DNA of 64,000 bases from Marinobacter sp. F3R11 (GCF_003318275.1 NZ_QOCH01000015.1:1211677-1275676), one strand, 5' to 3'; numbered from the stretch's first letter, positions 8,672-17,524 are shown. Notes: generated by a model from the sequence alone, not told the origin. Numbers and translations: made by a program.

Positions 8672-9808
8672 TTGACGTCCCCAACAATCAAATCAGCCTT
8701 GATTCTGCTGCCATTGGCGGCGGCTCTGGGGGGCTGTGCTTCAGCGCCAGCGCCAGCGCCAGCGCCAGAGCCAGTGCCAGTGCCAGTGCCAGTTCCGAGT
8801 GATCCCGCCCAGATGAGCCAGTTCCAGCGCTTTCAACATGGGTACACGGATTGTGGCCGGGAGGACAGGGATGGAGGCATAGTCGCTATTTTCCCGGAAC
8901 AGACAGCAGTATCCAAATTGCCCGAGTCTCCGAATTACACCTGGAGGTGCATACTTCCGGATGAAGGCTATACGGTTTCTCCCGCAATGGTCAGCAGCCA
9001 TCCAATCCCTGAAGCCGAAAAACCCGGTGATGGTCTGATTGGGGCAAAACTGGAGCAAACCGATTCGGGCATTTTCATTGCCTGGCTTACCCCGAACGGC
9101 AGCGCCAATGCCAGTGGAGAAATCTCGGTTGGTGACCAGGTGCTGTTCATCAAACCCTCCTCCGGCGCTCAGGACGTCAGCACTGCCAACCTTAGCATCA
9201 CACAGGTAACGTGGCTTTTGAGGGGCGAGCCCGACACTGACGTTCAGTTGACGGTAAAACGATCAGATGATGAAAATCCCAGAAGGGTCACGCTTACCCG
9301 AAGCTCCATGTCTTCCAACGATCTTCAGGCATCAATGGCGTTTGAGGAAACGCGCAAACAGGAAGCCGCTGCTGAGGCCCGAAGAAGCCTGGTCATCCGT
9401 AATAACTCTGGCCAGTTTATGAGCCCTTACACCAGCGACCGAGTGACCGCGGAATGGGTTAATAAGGCCCTGAATGCCAATATCGGTGCAACCGCAGGCA
9501 GTGCCGCAGGTGCCGTTGCTGGTGCCTATGCAGCCAATAAGGCGCTGGAGTCTGTGCCGTTCGGCAGCCTTCTGGGGGGAATGGTGGGCTCTTCCGTCGG
9601 GAAACGGGTTGGCCGCAGTACCGCCATCGAAAGCATCGGCGGTTGGGACTACCTCCGCTCTACCTCGGACATGAGCTTCCGCACACTGGCAGACATGGCT
9701 CAGTACCTGAAAGCAGAATACGGAAGTGCCCCCAACTTTGGCGACGTGGTAAAAGCGACAAGCCAGGTCTACCCCGAATTCTCAGCTGCCTTTGCAGCCG
9801 CGCGATAG
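8672..9808 (+). CDS. Lipoprotein with Pro-rich linker, PDZ-like domain and glycine-zipper module (operon gene 6)
   Basis: A 378-residue predicted lipoprotein starting at TTG 8672 with GGAG 9 nt upstream; no ATG fits. The lipobox ALGGCAS is followed by an alternating Pro linker (about residues 25-42) encoded by tandem hexamers. A PDZ-like region comes next (about 95-200, IGAKLEQTDSGIFIAWLTP, ISVGDQVLFI, VQLTVKR). The C-terminal 140 residues (MSPYTSDRVTAEWVN, a glycine zipper, SIGGWDYLR, VYPEFSAAF) are clearly paralogous to the end of the first operon gene at 3959. The PDZ-like call is moderate. The layout suggests a surface or periplasmic scaffold with a membrane-associating tail. Confidence 0.75.
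   Translation: MTSPTIKSALILLPLAAALGGCASAPAPAPAPEPVPVPVPVPSDPAQMSQFQRFQHGYTDCGREDRDGGIVAIFPEQTAVSKLPESPNYTWRCILPDEGYTVSPAMVSSHPIPEAEKPGDGLIGAKLEQTDSGIFIAWLTPNGSANASGEISVGDQVLFIKPSSGAQDVSTANLSITQVTWLLRGEPDTDVQLTVKRSDDENPRRVTLTRSSMSSNDLQASMAFEETRKQEAAAEARRSLVIRNNSGQFMSPYTSDRVTAEWVNKALNANIGATAGSAAGAVAGAYAANKALESVPFGSLLGGMVGSSVGKRVGRSTAIESIGGWDYLRSTSDMSFRTLADMAQYLKAEYGSAPNFGDVVKATSQVYPEFSAAFAAAR
8743..8796 (+). repeat. Tandem hexanucleotide repeat, nine AGNNCC-type units
   Basis: Nine hexamers (AGCGCC four times, AGAGCC, AGTGCC three times, AGTTCC) encode the Ala-Pro/Val-Pro linker directly after the lipidation site of the gene at 8672. Adding or losing units would keep the frame and only change tether length. 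Confidence 0.85.
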
Positions 9809-9828
9809 GTCCGTCACCGGTCGCGGCT
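9796..9828. terminator. Possible bidirectional hairpin between convergent genes
   Basis: Arms AGCCGCG (9796-9802) and CGCGGCT (9822-9828) pair perfectly and overlap the ends of both convergent genes. No T-run follows on either strand, so this is a weak candidate. Confidence 0.3.
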
Positions 9829-10716
9829 GGCGAGCATACTTGTCAGCCGCTCATCCTTGGCCTGCCAAAGCTCTGCCAGCCAGTTTTTCACGTTACGCCG
9901 GTGTTCGGCATCAGTTGAGTAATCCCGACCTTTCAGGTGCTCAGGAATGGCAACCGTCTGAATGTCCATTTTCACCTCCCGCGACCGGCCACAAATAAAG
10001 TCCCAGAAGGTGGGTGCCCCGCCAGGGTAGGCAATGGTTACGTCAACAAGCGTTTCTATCGAGTCGCCCATGGTATCCAGAACAAAGGCTGCGCCGCCGG
10101 CTTTCGGTGTCAAAAGATGGGTATAGCGTGACTTTTGCTTGTCGTGCTTGGCCTGGGTAAACCGTGTGCCTTCCACAAAGTTCATGACACTCACTGGCGT
10201 ATAGCGAAACTTTTCGCAAGCCCGGCGAGTGGCCTTCAAATCTTCCCCACGCTTCTCAGGGTGCTTGAGCAGGTACTCCCGCGAATATCGTTTCATGAAG
10301 GGGAAATCCAGACCCCACCATGCAAGACCGATAACCGGTACCCAGATAAGCTGCTGCTTAAGAAAAAACTTCAGGAAAGGTGCACGACGATTGAACACCC
10401 GCTGCATGGCAAAAATATCCACCCAGCTCTGGTGATTGCTCAGCACAAGATACCAGCTCTCACGGCGCAAATTTTCCGCGCCGGTTACGTGCCATTGCGT
10501 ACCATGGGTCAGCTTCATCCAACCAGTATTACAAGCCACCCAGGATTCCGAGATCCAGATGATGATCCGGGTGCAGAGAACCCGAAAGCCTTTGTGGGGA
10601 ATAATAAGTTTCAGCAACGCCGGTATATAAAGTAACAGGCACCAGAAAAGTGTGTTGATTGCCAACAGAATGGAATTGAGTACGCCGATTACGGGAGCAG
10701 GTAGAAAGCTGAGCAT
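9814..10716 (-). CDS. yihG: YihG-like lysophospholipid acyltransferase (PlsC family)
   Basis: An inner-membrane acyltransferase of the PlsC superfamily, 300 residues from the ATG at 10716. N-terminal membrane helices (about 5-45) precede the catalytic motif NHQSWVD (NHx4D), the acceptor-binding segment VNFVEGTRF and a C-terminal WLAELWQAKDE helix. Stretches such as FLKQQLIWVPVIGLAWW and PFMKRYSREYLLKHPEKRG closely match what I remember of E. coli YihG. The family transfers acyl chains to lysophospholipids; the exact substrate is not evident. A longer start at 10770 exists, but AGG 9 nt upstream and the YihG N-terminus favour 10716. It is divergent from a LysR gene. Confidence 0.8.
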   Translation of the reverse strand: MLSFLPAPVIGVLNSILLAINTLFWCLLLYIPALLKLIIPHKGFRVLCTRIIIWISESWVACNTGWMKLTHGTQWHVTGAENLRRESWYLVLSNHQSWVDIFAMQRVFNRRAPFLKFFLKQQLIWVPVIGLAWWGLDFPFMKRYSREYLLKHPEKRGEDLKATRRACEKFRYTPVSVMNFVEGTRFTQAKHDKQKSRYTHLLTPKAGGAAFVLDTMGDSIETLVDVTIAYPGGAPTFWDFICGRSREVKMDIQTVAIPEHLKGRDYSTDAEHRRNVKNWLAELWQAKDERLTSMLASRDR

Positions 10717-10837
10717 GCGGTGCCTGTTTTGATTATTGGACCAGAGATGGGCAATCATACCAATCACCACGCACTATGGGCAGTGGCTGATACCCGATCG
10801 GTTCCGGGAAAGACACTTCTGGATTACACTGCTATCC

Positions 10838-11749
10838 ATGAACCTTATTGATACATTCAATCTTGATATCCGCGCACTTCAAACCTTTGTTGCTGTTCTG
10901 GACGAATGCAGTGTTTCCCGTGCAGCCATCAAGCTTGGGGTCAGCCAGTCTGCAGTCAGCCATACGCTGGACCGGCTGCGCATTGCCCTCGGCGACCCCC
11001 TTTTCGTCAAATCCGGGCGCGGCATAACGCCCACGCGCTACGCAGTTCAGGCCGGCCCTCACATTCGCCAGATTCTCGATGATCTGCACTCGCTGGCTTC
11101 CGGCCCGCCCTTTACACCGGAGACCACCGAGTTCACTTTTACCGTTGCTGCCAACGATTACGAGCGGGACCTGCTTTTGCCACCGCTGATGCAGCGCCTG
11201 CGGCAACAGGCTCCGGGCATCATGCTGCAGGTGATAGCTTCCGGCATTCCCAGTGCAGATATGCTGCGCAAAGACATATGCGACCTGATCATATCCCCCC
11301 ACGCTCCGGAAGCCACCGACATAATGCAAAGAGGCTTGATGGGGGACCGCATGGTCGTCTTCTACGACCCGAGCCAGCGCGAAGCGCCAGAAACCGTGAC
11401 CGACTATTTAAAAGCCGATCACATAGCATTGGTATTCGGCACTGGTGAGAAACCCGCCCTGGAAGCCAGCCTTTCAGCCCGGGGGCTGACCCGGCGCAAC
11501 GTGATTACAGTCTCAAACTTTTCCGGCCTGCCGGAATTTCTCCGGGGCAGCGACATGCTGGCAACGGCACCCGAGCGCATGAGCGAACACTTACTCCGGG
11601 ACTTTACCTGGGCACCTCTACCATTCAGTTACAAGCCCTTCACCTTGCTGATGCTCTGGCACCGCCGCAACCAGAATGACGCCGCTCACCGCTGGTTGAG
11701 AAACCAGGTGAACGAAGTCGCAGCCACCATGAACGGCATCAATGAGTAA
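10838..11749 (+). CDS. LysR-family transcriptional regulator
   Basis: A DNA-binding regulator of 303 residues. The winged helix-turn-helix (about 10-70: LQTFVAVLDECSVSRAA, VSQSAVSHTLDRLR, DPLFVKSGRG) is followed by a type-2 periplasmic-binding-fold effector domain. The GITPT motif and DLIISPHAPE segment resemble the NodD/SyrM/LeuO branch of the family. The ATG at 10838 puts the HTH at its usual distance from the N-terminus, so the 34-residue upstream extension is unlikely. It is divergent from the acyltransferase and upstream of a Bcr/CflA transporter, either of which could be its target. The ligand is unknown. Confidence 0.85.
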   Translation: MNLIDTFNLDIRALQTFVAVLDECSVSRAAIKLGVSQSAVSHTLDRLRIALGDPLFVKSGRGITPTRYAVQAGPHIRQILDDLHSLASGPPFTPETTEFTFTVAANDYERDLLLPPLMQRLRQQAPGIMLQVIASGIPSADMLRKDICDLIISPHAPEATDIMQRGLMGDRMVVFYDPSQREAPETVTDYLKADHIALVFGTGEKPALEASLSARGLTRRNVITVSNFSGLPEFLRGSDMLATAPERMSEHLLRDFTWAPLPFSYKPFTLLMLWHRRNQNDAAHRWLRNQVNEVAATMNGINE

Positions 11750-11836
11750 TTCATCAATTTTACTCATATGTCCTATGAGCAGCGCCCCTGTTATTTTTTT
11801 GCAAATCAGCCCCTAGAATCCACTCCAATGTCGAGT

Positions 11837-11933
11837 GCAGGTGTGGGATGGGCTTTCCAAAACACGCTCCTTGCGGCACATCCATGTGGCGCTTGGGCTC
11901 CGCACAGATTTGGAAAGCCCATCCCACACCTGC
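11837..11933. repeat. Interspersed repeat element, copy A, with 25-bp perfect terminal arms
   Basis: Perfect 25-bp inverted arms at 11837-11861 and 11909-11933 (outer end GCAGGTGTGGGATGGGC) flank a 47-nt centre. The centre contains ACATCCATGT followed by GGCGCTTGGGCTCCGC. It shares this core (ACATCC-N-TGT, GCTTG, CGC) and the outer GCAGG with the element at 27298-27449, but the arm sequences are unrelated. The element lies between the LysR gene and the Bcr/CflA gene. It could act as a strong hairpin in RNA. Confidence 0.75.
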
Positions 11934-11961
11934 TATCCCCCAATGTAAGCTTGGACAATAA

Positions 11962-13185
11962 ATGCTCGCACTCACAAGTATATGGACAACCATACTGCTA
12001 GCCGCCGCCGTCGCACTGGGACCGCTGGCCACCGATATGTATCTGCCGGCACTGCCGCAGATTGGCAGTGATTTCGGCAGCGGCACCAGCCAGGTTCAGC
12101 TGACCCTGAGCCTGTACATGGTCGGCTTTGCCATTGCGCAACTGGTGTGCGGCCCCCTGGCCGACCGGTTTGGCCGCAAGCCGGTGATGATTGGCGGTTT
12201 CGTGCTGTTTGCTCTCGCCAGTATCGGTTGTGCACTCGCCAGCAACATAGAAACCCTGATTCTTTGCCGATTCCTTCAGGCACTGGGTGGGTCGGCAGGC
12301 CCCGTTCTCGGGCGGGCTGCCATCCGGGATATCTACACCCCCCGGGAAGCCGCAAAAATAATGGCGCTTCTGGCCAGTATCATGGCTCTGGCACCAGCCG
12401 TAGCGCCAACACTCGGCGGCCTGATGGTCGCCGGCTTTGGCTGGCACTCAATTTTTCTCGCACTGGGCATTTATGCCCTGATCATGGCCTTAGTGGTAAC
12501 CTTCGGCATCCCCGAACCCATGCGCCCGGAATACCGCCAACCTTTACAGCTCTGCAGCCTGCTGCGGAACTATCGCGCCATAGGCACCGACATCAGCTTT
12601 CTTGGCTACACACTGACCAATGCGCTGATATTCTCAGGGCTGTTCGCGTTTCTCTCGGGATCCTCATTCGTACTGATCGATTTTCTCGAAGTACCGCCAC
12701 AGCAGTTTGGCCTGTATTTCGGTGGCATAGTTGCCGGCTATATAATTGGCAACCTCTCAGCGATTCGCCTTGGCAGCCGCCTGGTGCCGGACCAGATCCT
12801 GGTTCGCGGACTGGTCATTGCTGCTATTGCTGGAGGACTGATGGCCGCACTGGCTTTTGCAGAGGTATTCAGTGTGTGGGCCGTTATTCTGCCCCAGGCA
12901 CTGTTCATGGCCGGAACAGGCATGGTGATGCCCCAAACCATGGCTGGAGCCATGGCCAACTTTCCGCGCATGGCCGGCTCCGCCTCAGCATTGTTCGGCT
13001 TCATGCAGATGTCTGTCGCAGCTGGCGCGGGCATGCTTGTGGGACACCTGCATGACGGAACCTCGCTGGTGATGGCGACAATCATTGCTATATGCGCCAT
13101 TTGCGCCCTCATATGCTACCAGCTACTGGTTCACCGCTATCCCGCTCCCGGGTTCGAACCACAAGCGGTGTCCGGGCAGTCGTAG
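11962..13185 (+). CDS. Bcr/CflA-type MFS drug exporter
   Basis: A twelve-helix major facilitator of 407 residues for proton-driven drug efflux at the inner membrane. The N-terminal helix ends in the family signature PLATDMYLPALPQI. The MFS motif A follows helix 2 (GPLADRFGRKPVM), and motif C-like GRAAIRDIY follows helix 4, which in Bcr/CflA carries the conserved Arg-Asp. It lies downstream of a LysR gene with the hairpin-bearing repeat in between, so it may be transcribed separately. The substrate is not predictable. Confidence 0.88.
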   Translation: MLALTSIWTTILLAAAVALGPLATDMYLPALPQIGSDFGSGTSQVQLTLSLYMVGFAIAQLVCGPLADRFGRKPVMIGGFVLFALASIGCALASNIETLILCRFLQALGGSAGPVLGRAAIRDIYTPREAAKIMALLASIMALAPAVAPTLGGLMVAGFGWHSIFLALGIYALIMALVVTFGIPEPMRPEYRQPLQLCSLLRNYRAIGTDISFLGYTLTNALIFSGLFAFLSGSSFVLIDFLEVPPQQFGLYFGGIVAGYIIGNLSAIRLGSRLVPDQILVRGLVIAAIAGGLMAALAFAEVFSVWAVILPQALFMAGTGMVMPQTMAGAMANFPRMAGSASALFGFMQMSVAAGAGMLVGHLHDGTSLVMATIIAICAICALICYQLLVHRYPAPGFEPQAVSGQS

Positions 13186-13296
13186 CCTTTCAATATCCCC
13201 GTGCGGGATGCAAACTCATCCAAAATGAACTAAACAGAGTAAGCTGTCTCTGAACATTTCCGGATAACCATTTCCGCACCACGAAAGGAGCAACCC

Positions 13297-13794
13297 ATGA
13301 GCACAGTAAATCTCGGCGGCAATCCCATTGAACTGAGCGGCAAGTTCCCGCAAAACGGCGACACTGCCCCAGCCTTCACACTCACCAACAGCGGCCTGGA
13401 AGAAGTAACTCTCGATAACTGGGCAGGAAAGCGCAAGGTACTCAACATCATCCCCAGCATCGACACAGGTGTGTGTGCCGCCTCCACTCGCAAGTTCAAC
13501 GAAAAAGCCGGCACTCTGGATAACACCGTTGTTCTGGTTATTTCCGCCGACCTGCCATTTGCTGCAGCCCGCTTTTGTGGTGCAGAGGGCCTGGAAAACG
13601 TCGTCACACTCTCGTCATTCCGGAACTACAGCTTCCAGCAGGACTATGGAGTCGGTATTCAGACCGGCCCGCTGGCCGGCCTTTGTGCCCGCGCAGTGTT
13701 GGTCCTGGATGAAAACAACAAAGTTATCCACAGTCAGCTCGTCGGTGAAATCAAAGAAGAACCCGACTATGATGCAGCGCTGAAAGTTCTCTGA
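13297..13794 (+). CDS. tpx: Thiol peroxidase Tpx
   Basis: A periplasmic/cytoplasmic atypical 2-Cys peroxiredoxin that reduces hydroperoxides using thioredoxin. The 165-residue length matches Tpx. The peroxidatic cysteine is C60 in the motif [10 protein letters not shown] and the resolving cysteine is C94 in ARFCGAEGL, at the spacing usual for Tpx. A strong AAAGGAG precedes the ATG. It has its own upstream region and a likely terminator after it, so it is monocistronic. No ATAG-N7-CTAT element like those at ahpC and ahpF was seen upstream. Confidence 0.93.
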   Translation: MSTVNLGGNPIELSGKFPQNGDTAPAFTLTNSGLEEVTLDNWAGKRKVLNIIPSIDTGVCAASTRKFNEKAGTLDNTVVLVISADLPFAAARFCGAEGLENVVTLSSFRNYSFQQDYGVGIQTGPLAGLCARAVLVLDENNKVIHSQLVGEIKEEPDYDAALKVL

Positions 13795-13798
13795 TCAG

Positions 13799-13856
13799 GG
13801 CTCCAGAGCGACATCAGGAAATCCTGGAGGAAAAGCCGCTCTGCCCGGAGCCTTTT
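13799..13856 (+). terminator. Probable terminator of tpx
   Basis: GGCTCC plus AGAGCG (13799-13810) pairs with CGCTCT (13837-13842) and GGAGCC (13847-13852), with a small bulge, and TTTT follows at 13853-13856. It is an imperfect but sizeable stem directly behind the tpx stop codon. Confidence 0.5.
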
Positions 13857-13905
13857 GGGCGGGCCGGCCTCCCCCAAACCCAGACCAAGGCATCAGCCCG
13901 AACCC

Positions 13906-15246
13906 GTGAGTAACACCGCCCAAACCGATAGTCTCTCCCGCCAGCTCTATACCATGACCTGGCCCATGTTGTTTGGCGTGCTTTCACTGATGACATTCCA
14001 GCTGGCCGACAGCGCCTTTATTGGCCAGCTTGGAAGAGACCCACTGGCCGCACTGGGCTTCACGCTGCCAATGCAGCAGCTCATCATCGGTCTTCAGGTC
14101 GGTCTGGGGATCGCAACCACAGCGATTGTTTCACGAACACTCGGCGCCGGGGATGAACTGAGGGCATTTCGCCTTGGCGGCCTGGTTATTACCGTTGGCT
14201 GCACCCTGGTATTTATTCTGTGCCTCTGCCTATGGCTTTTGCAGAGCCCGATCATGACCGCGCTCGGCGCCGACGCCAGCCTGCTTCCACTGGTACGCAG
14301 CTACTGGATGCCCTGGCTATGCTCTGCCTGGATCGGTGCGTTTCTGTATTTTGGATACAGCATCTGCCGGTCCCACGGCAACACAAAACTGCCAGGCTAT
14401 ATGATGGTCAGCACCAGCCTCACCAATATCATCCTGGATCCTCTGTATATTTTTGTTTTTGACTGGGGGCTGCCCGGGGCTGCCTGGGCTACGGTAACGT
14501 CTTTCGGAATCGGCTGCCTCTTCATCTATCCGAAACTTCTGAAACGTGGCTGGGCCCGCTTCGATCTGCGCGAACTGGCCCTTGGCCGTGCCCTGAGACA
14601 GCTCAACAGCATTATGGGGCCAGCTATGGTGAGCCAGCTCATGCCGCCAGTCTCGGCCATGCTGGCAACCTCAATGGTCGCTGGTTTCGGCTCAGCTGCC
14701 GTCGCCGCATGGGGCCTGGGCACACGCCTGGAGTTTTTCTCCATTGTTGTGGTACTCGCCCTGACCATGTCCCTTCCACCAATGATCGGGCGCATGCTTG
14801 GCGCCGGAGACATAGAACAGATCCGCAAACTGGTGCGGCTTGCCGTGCGTTTTGTCGTGGGCTGGCAACTGGCCATAGGCTTGCTCTGGCTTATCGCTTC
14901 AGGCCTGGTCGCCGAACTGTTCGCCAGCGACCAGGACGTTCAGGAAATTCTTGGGGGCTATCTCTTGCGGGTGCCGCTTAGTTACAGCGGTCTGGGTGTA
15001 TGCATGCTGATGGTATCTGTATGCAACGCTCTTGGCCTGGCTATGAGAGCTTTGCTGGTAGCCTCTCTGCGGTTGTTTCTGTGCTTCCTGCCGCTGTTGT
15101 GGCTGGGTAGCCAGTTCGGCGGCCTCTATGGCCTGATGAGCGGTGCGCTCACAGGCAACCTGTTCGCCGGGGTAATGGCCTACAGTTTCTACCGCGCCGG
15201 CATAGCACATCTGCGCATGGGCGCAGGAAATTCAGTCAAAACGTGA
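13906..15246 (+). CDS. MATE-family efflux transporter
   Basis: A multidrug and toxin extrusion protein of about 446 residues with twelve predicted helices, using a Na+ or H+ gradient. The two internally similar halves are visible (LGRDPLAALGFTLP in the first, VSQLMPPVSAMLATSMVAGFGSAAVAAWG in the second). I favour the GTG at 13906. A TTG at 13855 would extend the protein by 17 low-complexity residues through the tpx terminator. The 3' end overlaps the convergent thioesterase gene by 15 bp. The substrate is unknown. Confidence 0.85.
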   Translation: MSNTAQTDSLSRQLYTMTWPMLFGVLSLMTFQLADSAFIGQLGRDPLAALGFTLPMQQLIIGLQVGLGIATTAIVSRTLGAGDELRAFRLGGLVITVGCTLVFILCLCLWLLQSPIMTALGADASLLPLVRSYWMPWLCSAWIGAFLYFGYSICRSHGNTKLPGYMMVSTSLTNIILDPLYIFVFDWGLPGAAWATVTSFGIGCLFIYPKLLKRGWARFDLRELALGRALRQLNSIMGPAMVSQLMPPVSAMLATSMVAGFGSAAVAAWGLGTRLEFFSIVVVLALTMSLPPMIGRMLGAGDIEQIRKLVRLAVRFVVGWQLAIGLLWLIASGLVAELFASDQDVQEILGGYLLRVPLSYSGLGVCMLMVSVCNALGLAMRALLVASLRLFLCFLPLLWLGSQFGGLYGLMSGALTGNLFAGVMAYSFYRAGIAHLRMGAGNSVKT

Positions 15247-15657
15247 GCGGAAGCTCTCTGGCATGGGCACCACTTTTTTCTGCTGGTAATCAAAAAAAAC
15301 GAATCCGTATTTTGCCAGGGCAACAGGCTGGCCACTTTCGGCTTTGGTCACCCGGAACACAAAATCCCCGCCATATTTATTAAAGTCCATTACCCCCACT
15401 TCAAAACGCAGCATTTCCGGAAAGAATGACTCCGACTGATACATGGTTGCCAGGTCTGTCATGATAATACCCGCGCCATCGTTACTGCTCTCTTGCATGT
15501 CGCAACTTATAAGAAACTGTGCCCGAGCCTCTGAGAGCATGGAGATCAAAGCATCGTTACCCAGATGATTGGCCCCATTGATGTCGGTCGTTCGCACCTG
15601 CATACGAGTTTCAAAACAGAATACATCGTCAGGAAAAGAAAGTTTGATTCGGGCCAC
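15232..15657 (-). CDS. Hot-dog fold thioesterase (4HBT-like)
   Basis: A single-domain acyl-CoA thioesterase-like protein of 141 residues. The hot-dog pattern is visible: VRTTDINGANHLGNDALISMLSEAR near residues 21-45, which supplies the active-site Asp and Asn-His and the long central helix, followed by strands (LRFEVGVMDFNKYGGDFVFRVT, ALAKYGFVFFDY). The sequence DINGANHLGN matches the DxxGHVNN-type motif loosely. The acyl substrate is not evident. It is convergent with the MATE gene and divergent from the NUDIX-MBL gene. Confidence 0.75.
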   Translation of the reverse strand: MARIKLSFPDDVFCFETRMQVRTTDINGANHLGNDALISMLSEARAQFLISCDMQESSNDGAGIIMTDLATMYQSESFFPEMLRFEVGVMDFNKYGGDFVFRVTKAESGQPVALAKYGFVFFDYQQKKVVPMPESFRSRFD

Positions 15658-15833
15658 TTCAGGTACCTTATCTGGCAGAGTGTCGGGGGCAGAAATGAAT
15701 AATACGCTGTTGGACCCAGGTGTTCACCTCAAGATCTTGTCGTAAAAATCGGTTATTTTAGCTCTGACTTCTGCTTTTACGTGCCTGATGTGGCTTACAT
15801 GGCGGATCCAAAGACATGCTGGAGGTTACAGTT

Positions 15834-17489
15834 TTGAATAATAAGAACTCTATGGATATTCGCCCTGCGGCAACCCTCGCACTGGTTCGGGATACCCGCG
15901 ATGGCATTGAAATATTGCTGTTACAACGTACCTGGAACGCCGTATTTTTACCCGGCTATTATGTATTCCCCGGCGGCGCAGTAGACCAACAGGATGCCTG
16001 CGGACGTAAGCACGCTGCTGGCCCGGAAGACACTGAAATCAGTCAGACCATGAGCCTGAGCGAGGGCGGCGCCAACTATATGCTGGCCGCAGTCCGTGAG
16101 TGTTTTGAAGAAGCGGGCGTATTGCTGGCGGTGGATGCAGATCAGCGCATCATCACCGGTGATCACCCCGTGCATGAGGATCGCAACGCAGTATTCAGAG
16201 GTGAATTATCCCTGGCTGAATTGTGTCAGCGGCATAAGCTGACAATTCCCCTGGACAGGCTCGCTTACCTGAGCCACTGGATTACGCCTCCCGGCCCTCC
16301 CCGGCGTTTTGACACCCGGTTCTTCGTGACCACAGCTCCCGAGAATCAACCGGTCAGCCATGACGGTGAGGAAACCATCAGCCACGTGTGGATCAGCCCG
16401 GCGCAGGCACTGGAAGAACATCGTGCTGGCCAACGGTTAATGACGCTGCCGACCATAAGAACTCTGCGGGTGTTGCGAGACTTTGAGAACGTCGAAACCC
16501 TGATGCGCTATGCCTGGGCCAATCCTCCTGAGCCCTACCCGAGCCAGCAGTGGCCGGCCACCCGGCGTGGCAAACCCGTGATTCTGGAGCCCGGCGCCCC
16601 AGCCTATGACGAGGCATCCAAGCTGGACCCGGAGGGCGAAGGCACCACCAAAGCCGAGATCATTCCCGGTGAGGCAGTCGAAATCGCTGCCGGCGTGATC
16701 CGGCTTACAGCCCCCAACCCCGGCGTAATGACCGGGCCAGGCACCAATACCTACATTCTGGGCCACGAACGTTTTACTGTGCTGGATCCGGGCCCTGACC
16801 ACGCCGGACACATTGAACGGATGATGGAAATAACAGGGGGGAAAATTGATTCCGTGGTTGTCACTCATACCCACCTCGACCACTCCCCCGGCACCAGGGC
16901 CCTGAAGGAAAGAACCGGGTGTCTGATTTATGGTCGGCCGGCACCGGCCGGAGCATCCCAGGACCAGAAGTTCGCACCCGACAAACAACCTGAACATGGC
17001 GACCTGATCAACACCGATGCCGGCACGCTGACAGCGCTGCACACGCCCGGGCACGCTTCGAACCACCTTTGTTTTTTGCTGCGGGACCAGCAGCTGCTGT
17101 TTTCGGGAGACCACATCATGCAGGGCTCAACGGTGGTCATAAACCCGCCTGACGGCGACATGAAGGCCTATCTGGAATCACTCTACGATCTGCTTACGGA
17201 GCCTGTGCGGTATATAGCTCCGGCTCATGGTTTTCTGATGGGTCACCCGGAAGCGATTATCGATTACCTGATTACTCACCGACTGGCGCGGGAGCACAAG
17301 GTGGCAAGAGCCCTTGAAAAGCTGTCACCTGCAGACCTGAAAGACCTGACAGCTAATGCCTACGGTGATGTACCAACAGCGATTCACGGAATCGCCGCAC
17401 GGTCAGCACTCGCCCACCTGCTAAAGCTTGAGGCAGACGGCCGCGCCGTGCAGGACAACGGGCTCTGGCATTCTACGTCAACAACCTGA
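15834..17489 (+). CDS. NUDIX hydrolase / metallo-beta-lactamase fold fusion protein
   Basis: A two-domain cytoplasmic hydrolase of about 551 residues. The N-terminal NUDIX domain (about 1-240) has GGAV and the RECFEEAGVLL box near residues 88-98. The C-terminal metallo-beta-lactamase domain (about 270-550) carries THTHLDH, the HTPGHASNH and FSGDHIM metal ligands and a PAHG motif, and resembles the LACTB2/glyoxalase-II-like group. The TTG at 15834 has GGAGG about 9 nt upstream and is a better start than the ATG at 15816, which lies before that ribosome-binding site. The fusion implies consecutive hydrolysis of one nucleotide-linked substrate. CoA-type nucleotides or thioesters are possible, but nothing in the sequence decides it. 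Confidence 0.82.
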   Translation: MNNKNSMDIRPAATLALVRDTRDGIEILLLQRTWNAVFLPGYYVFPGGAVDQQDACGRKHAAGPEDTEISQTMSLSEGGANYMLAAVRECFEEAGVLLAVDADQRIITGDHPVHEDRNAVFRGELSLAELCQRHKLTIPLDRLAYLSHWITPPGPPRRFDTRFFVTTAPENQPVSHDGEETISHVWISPAQALEEHRAGQRLMTLPTIRTLRVLRDFENVETLMRYAWANPPEPYPSQQWPATRRGKPVILEPGAPAYDEASKLDPEGEGTTKAEIIPGEAVEIAAGVIRLTAPNPGVMTGPGTNTYILGHERFTVLDPGPDHAGHIERMMEITGGKIDSVVVTHTHLDHSPGTRALKERTGCLIYGRPAPAGASQDQKFAPDKQPEHGDLINTDAGTLTALHTPGHASNHLCFLLRDQQLLFSGDHIMQGSTVVINPPDGDMKAYLESLYDLLTEPVRYIAPAHGFLMGHPEAIIDYLITHRLAREHKVARALEKLSPADLKDLTANAYGDVPTAIHGIAARSALAHLLKLEADGRAVQDNGLWHSTSTT

Positions 17490-17497
17490 ACACCAAC

Positions 17498-17522
17498 CCT
17501 GGCAGGCCCCATACCTGCCAGG
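17498..17522. terminator. Hairpin between convergent NUDIX-MBL and Pmp3 genes
   Basis: Perfect 9-bp arms (CCTGGCAGG and its complement, 17498-17506 and 17514-17522) flank a 7-nt loop, placed exactly between two converging stop codons. T-runs are poor, so termination strength is uncertain. Confidence 0.55.
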
Positions 17523-17524
17523 CA

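Noticed and set aside
8743..8796. Possible CRISPR-like array
   Set aside because: The repeats are 6 bp, contiguous and in frame within a lipoprotein gene; there are no spacers and no cas genes in the window.
12147..13055. A 302-codon open frame in the +1 frame of the Bcr/CflA gene
   Set aside because: Arg/Gly/Ser-rich translation with no membrane segments; the MFS gene in the other frame has clear signatures.
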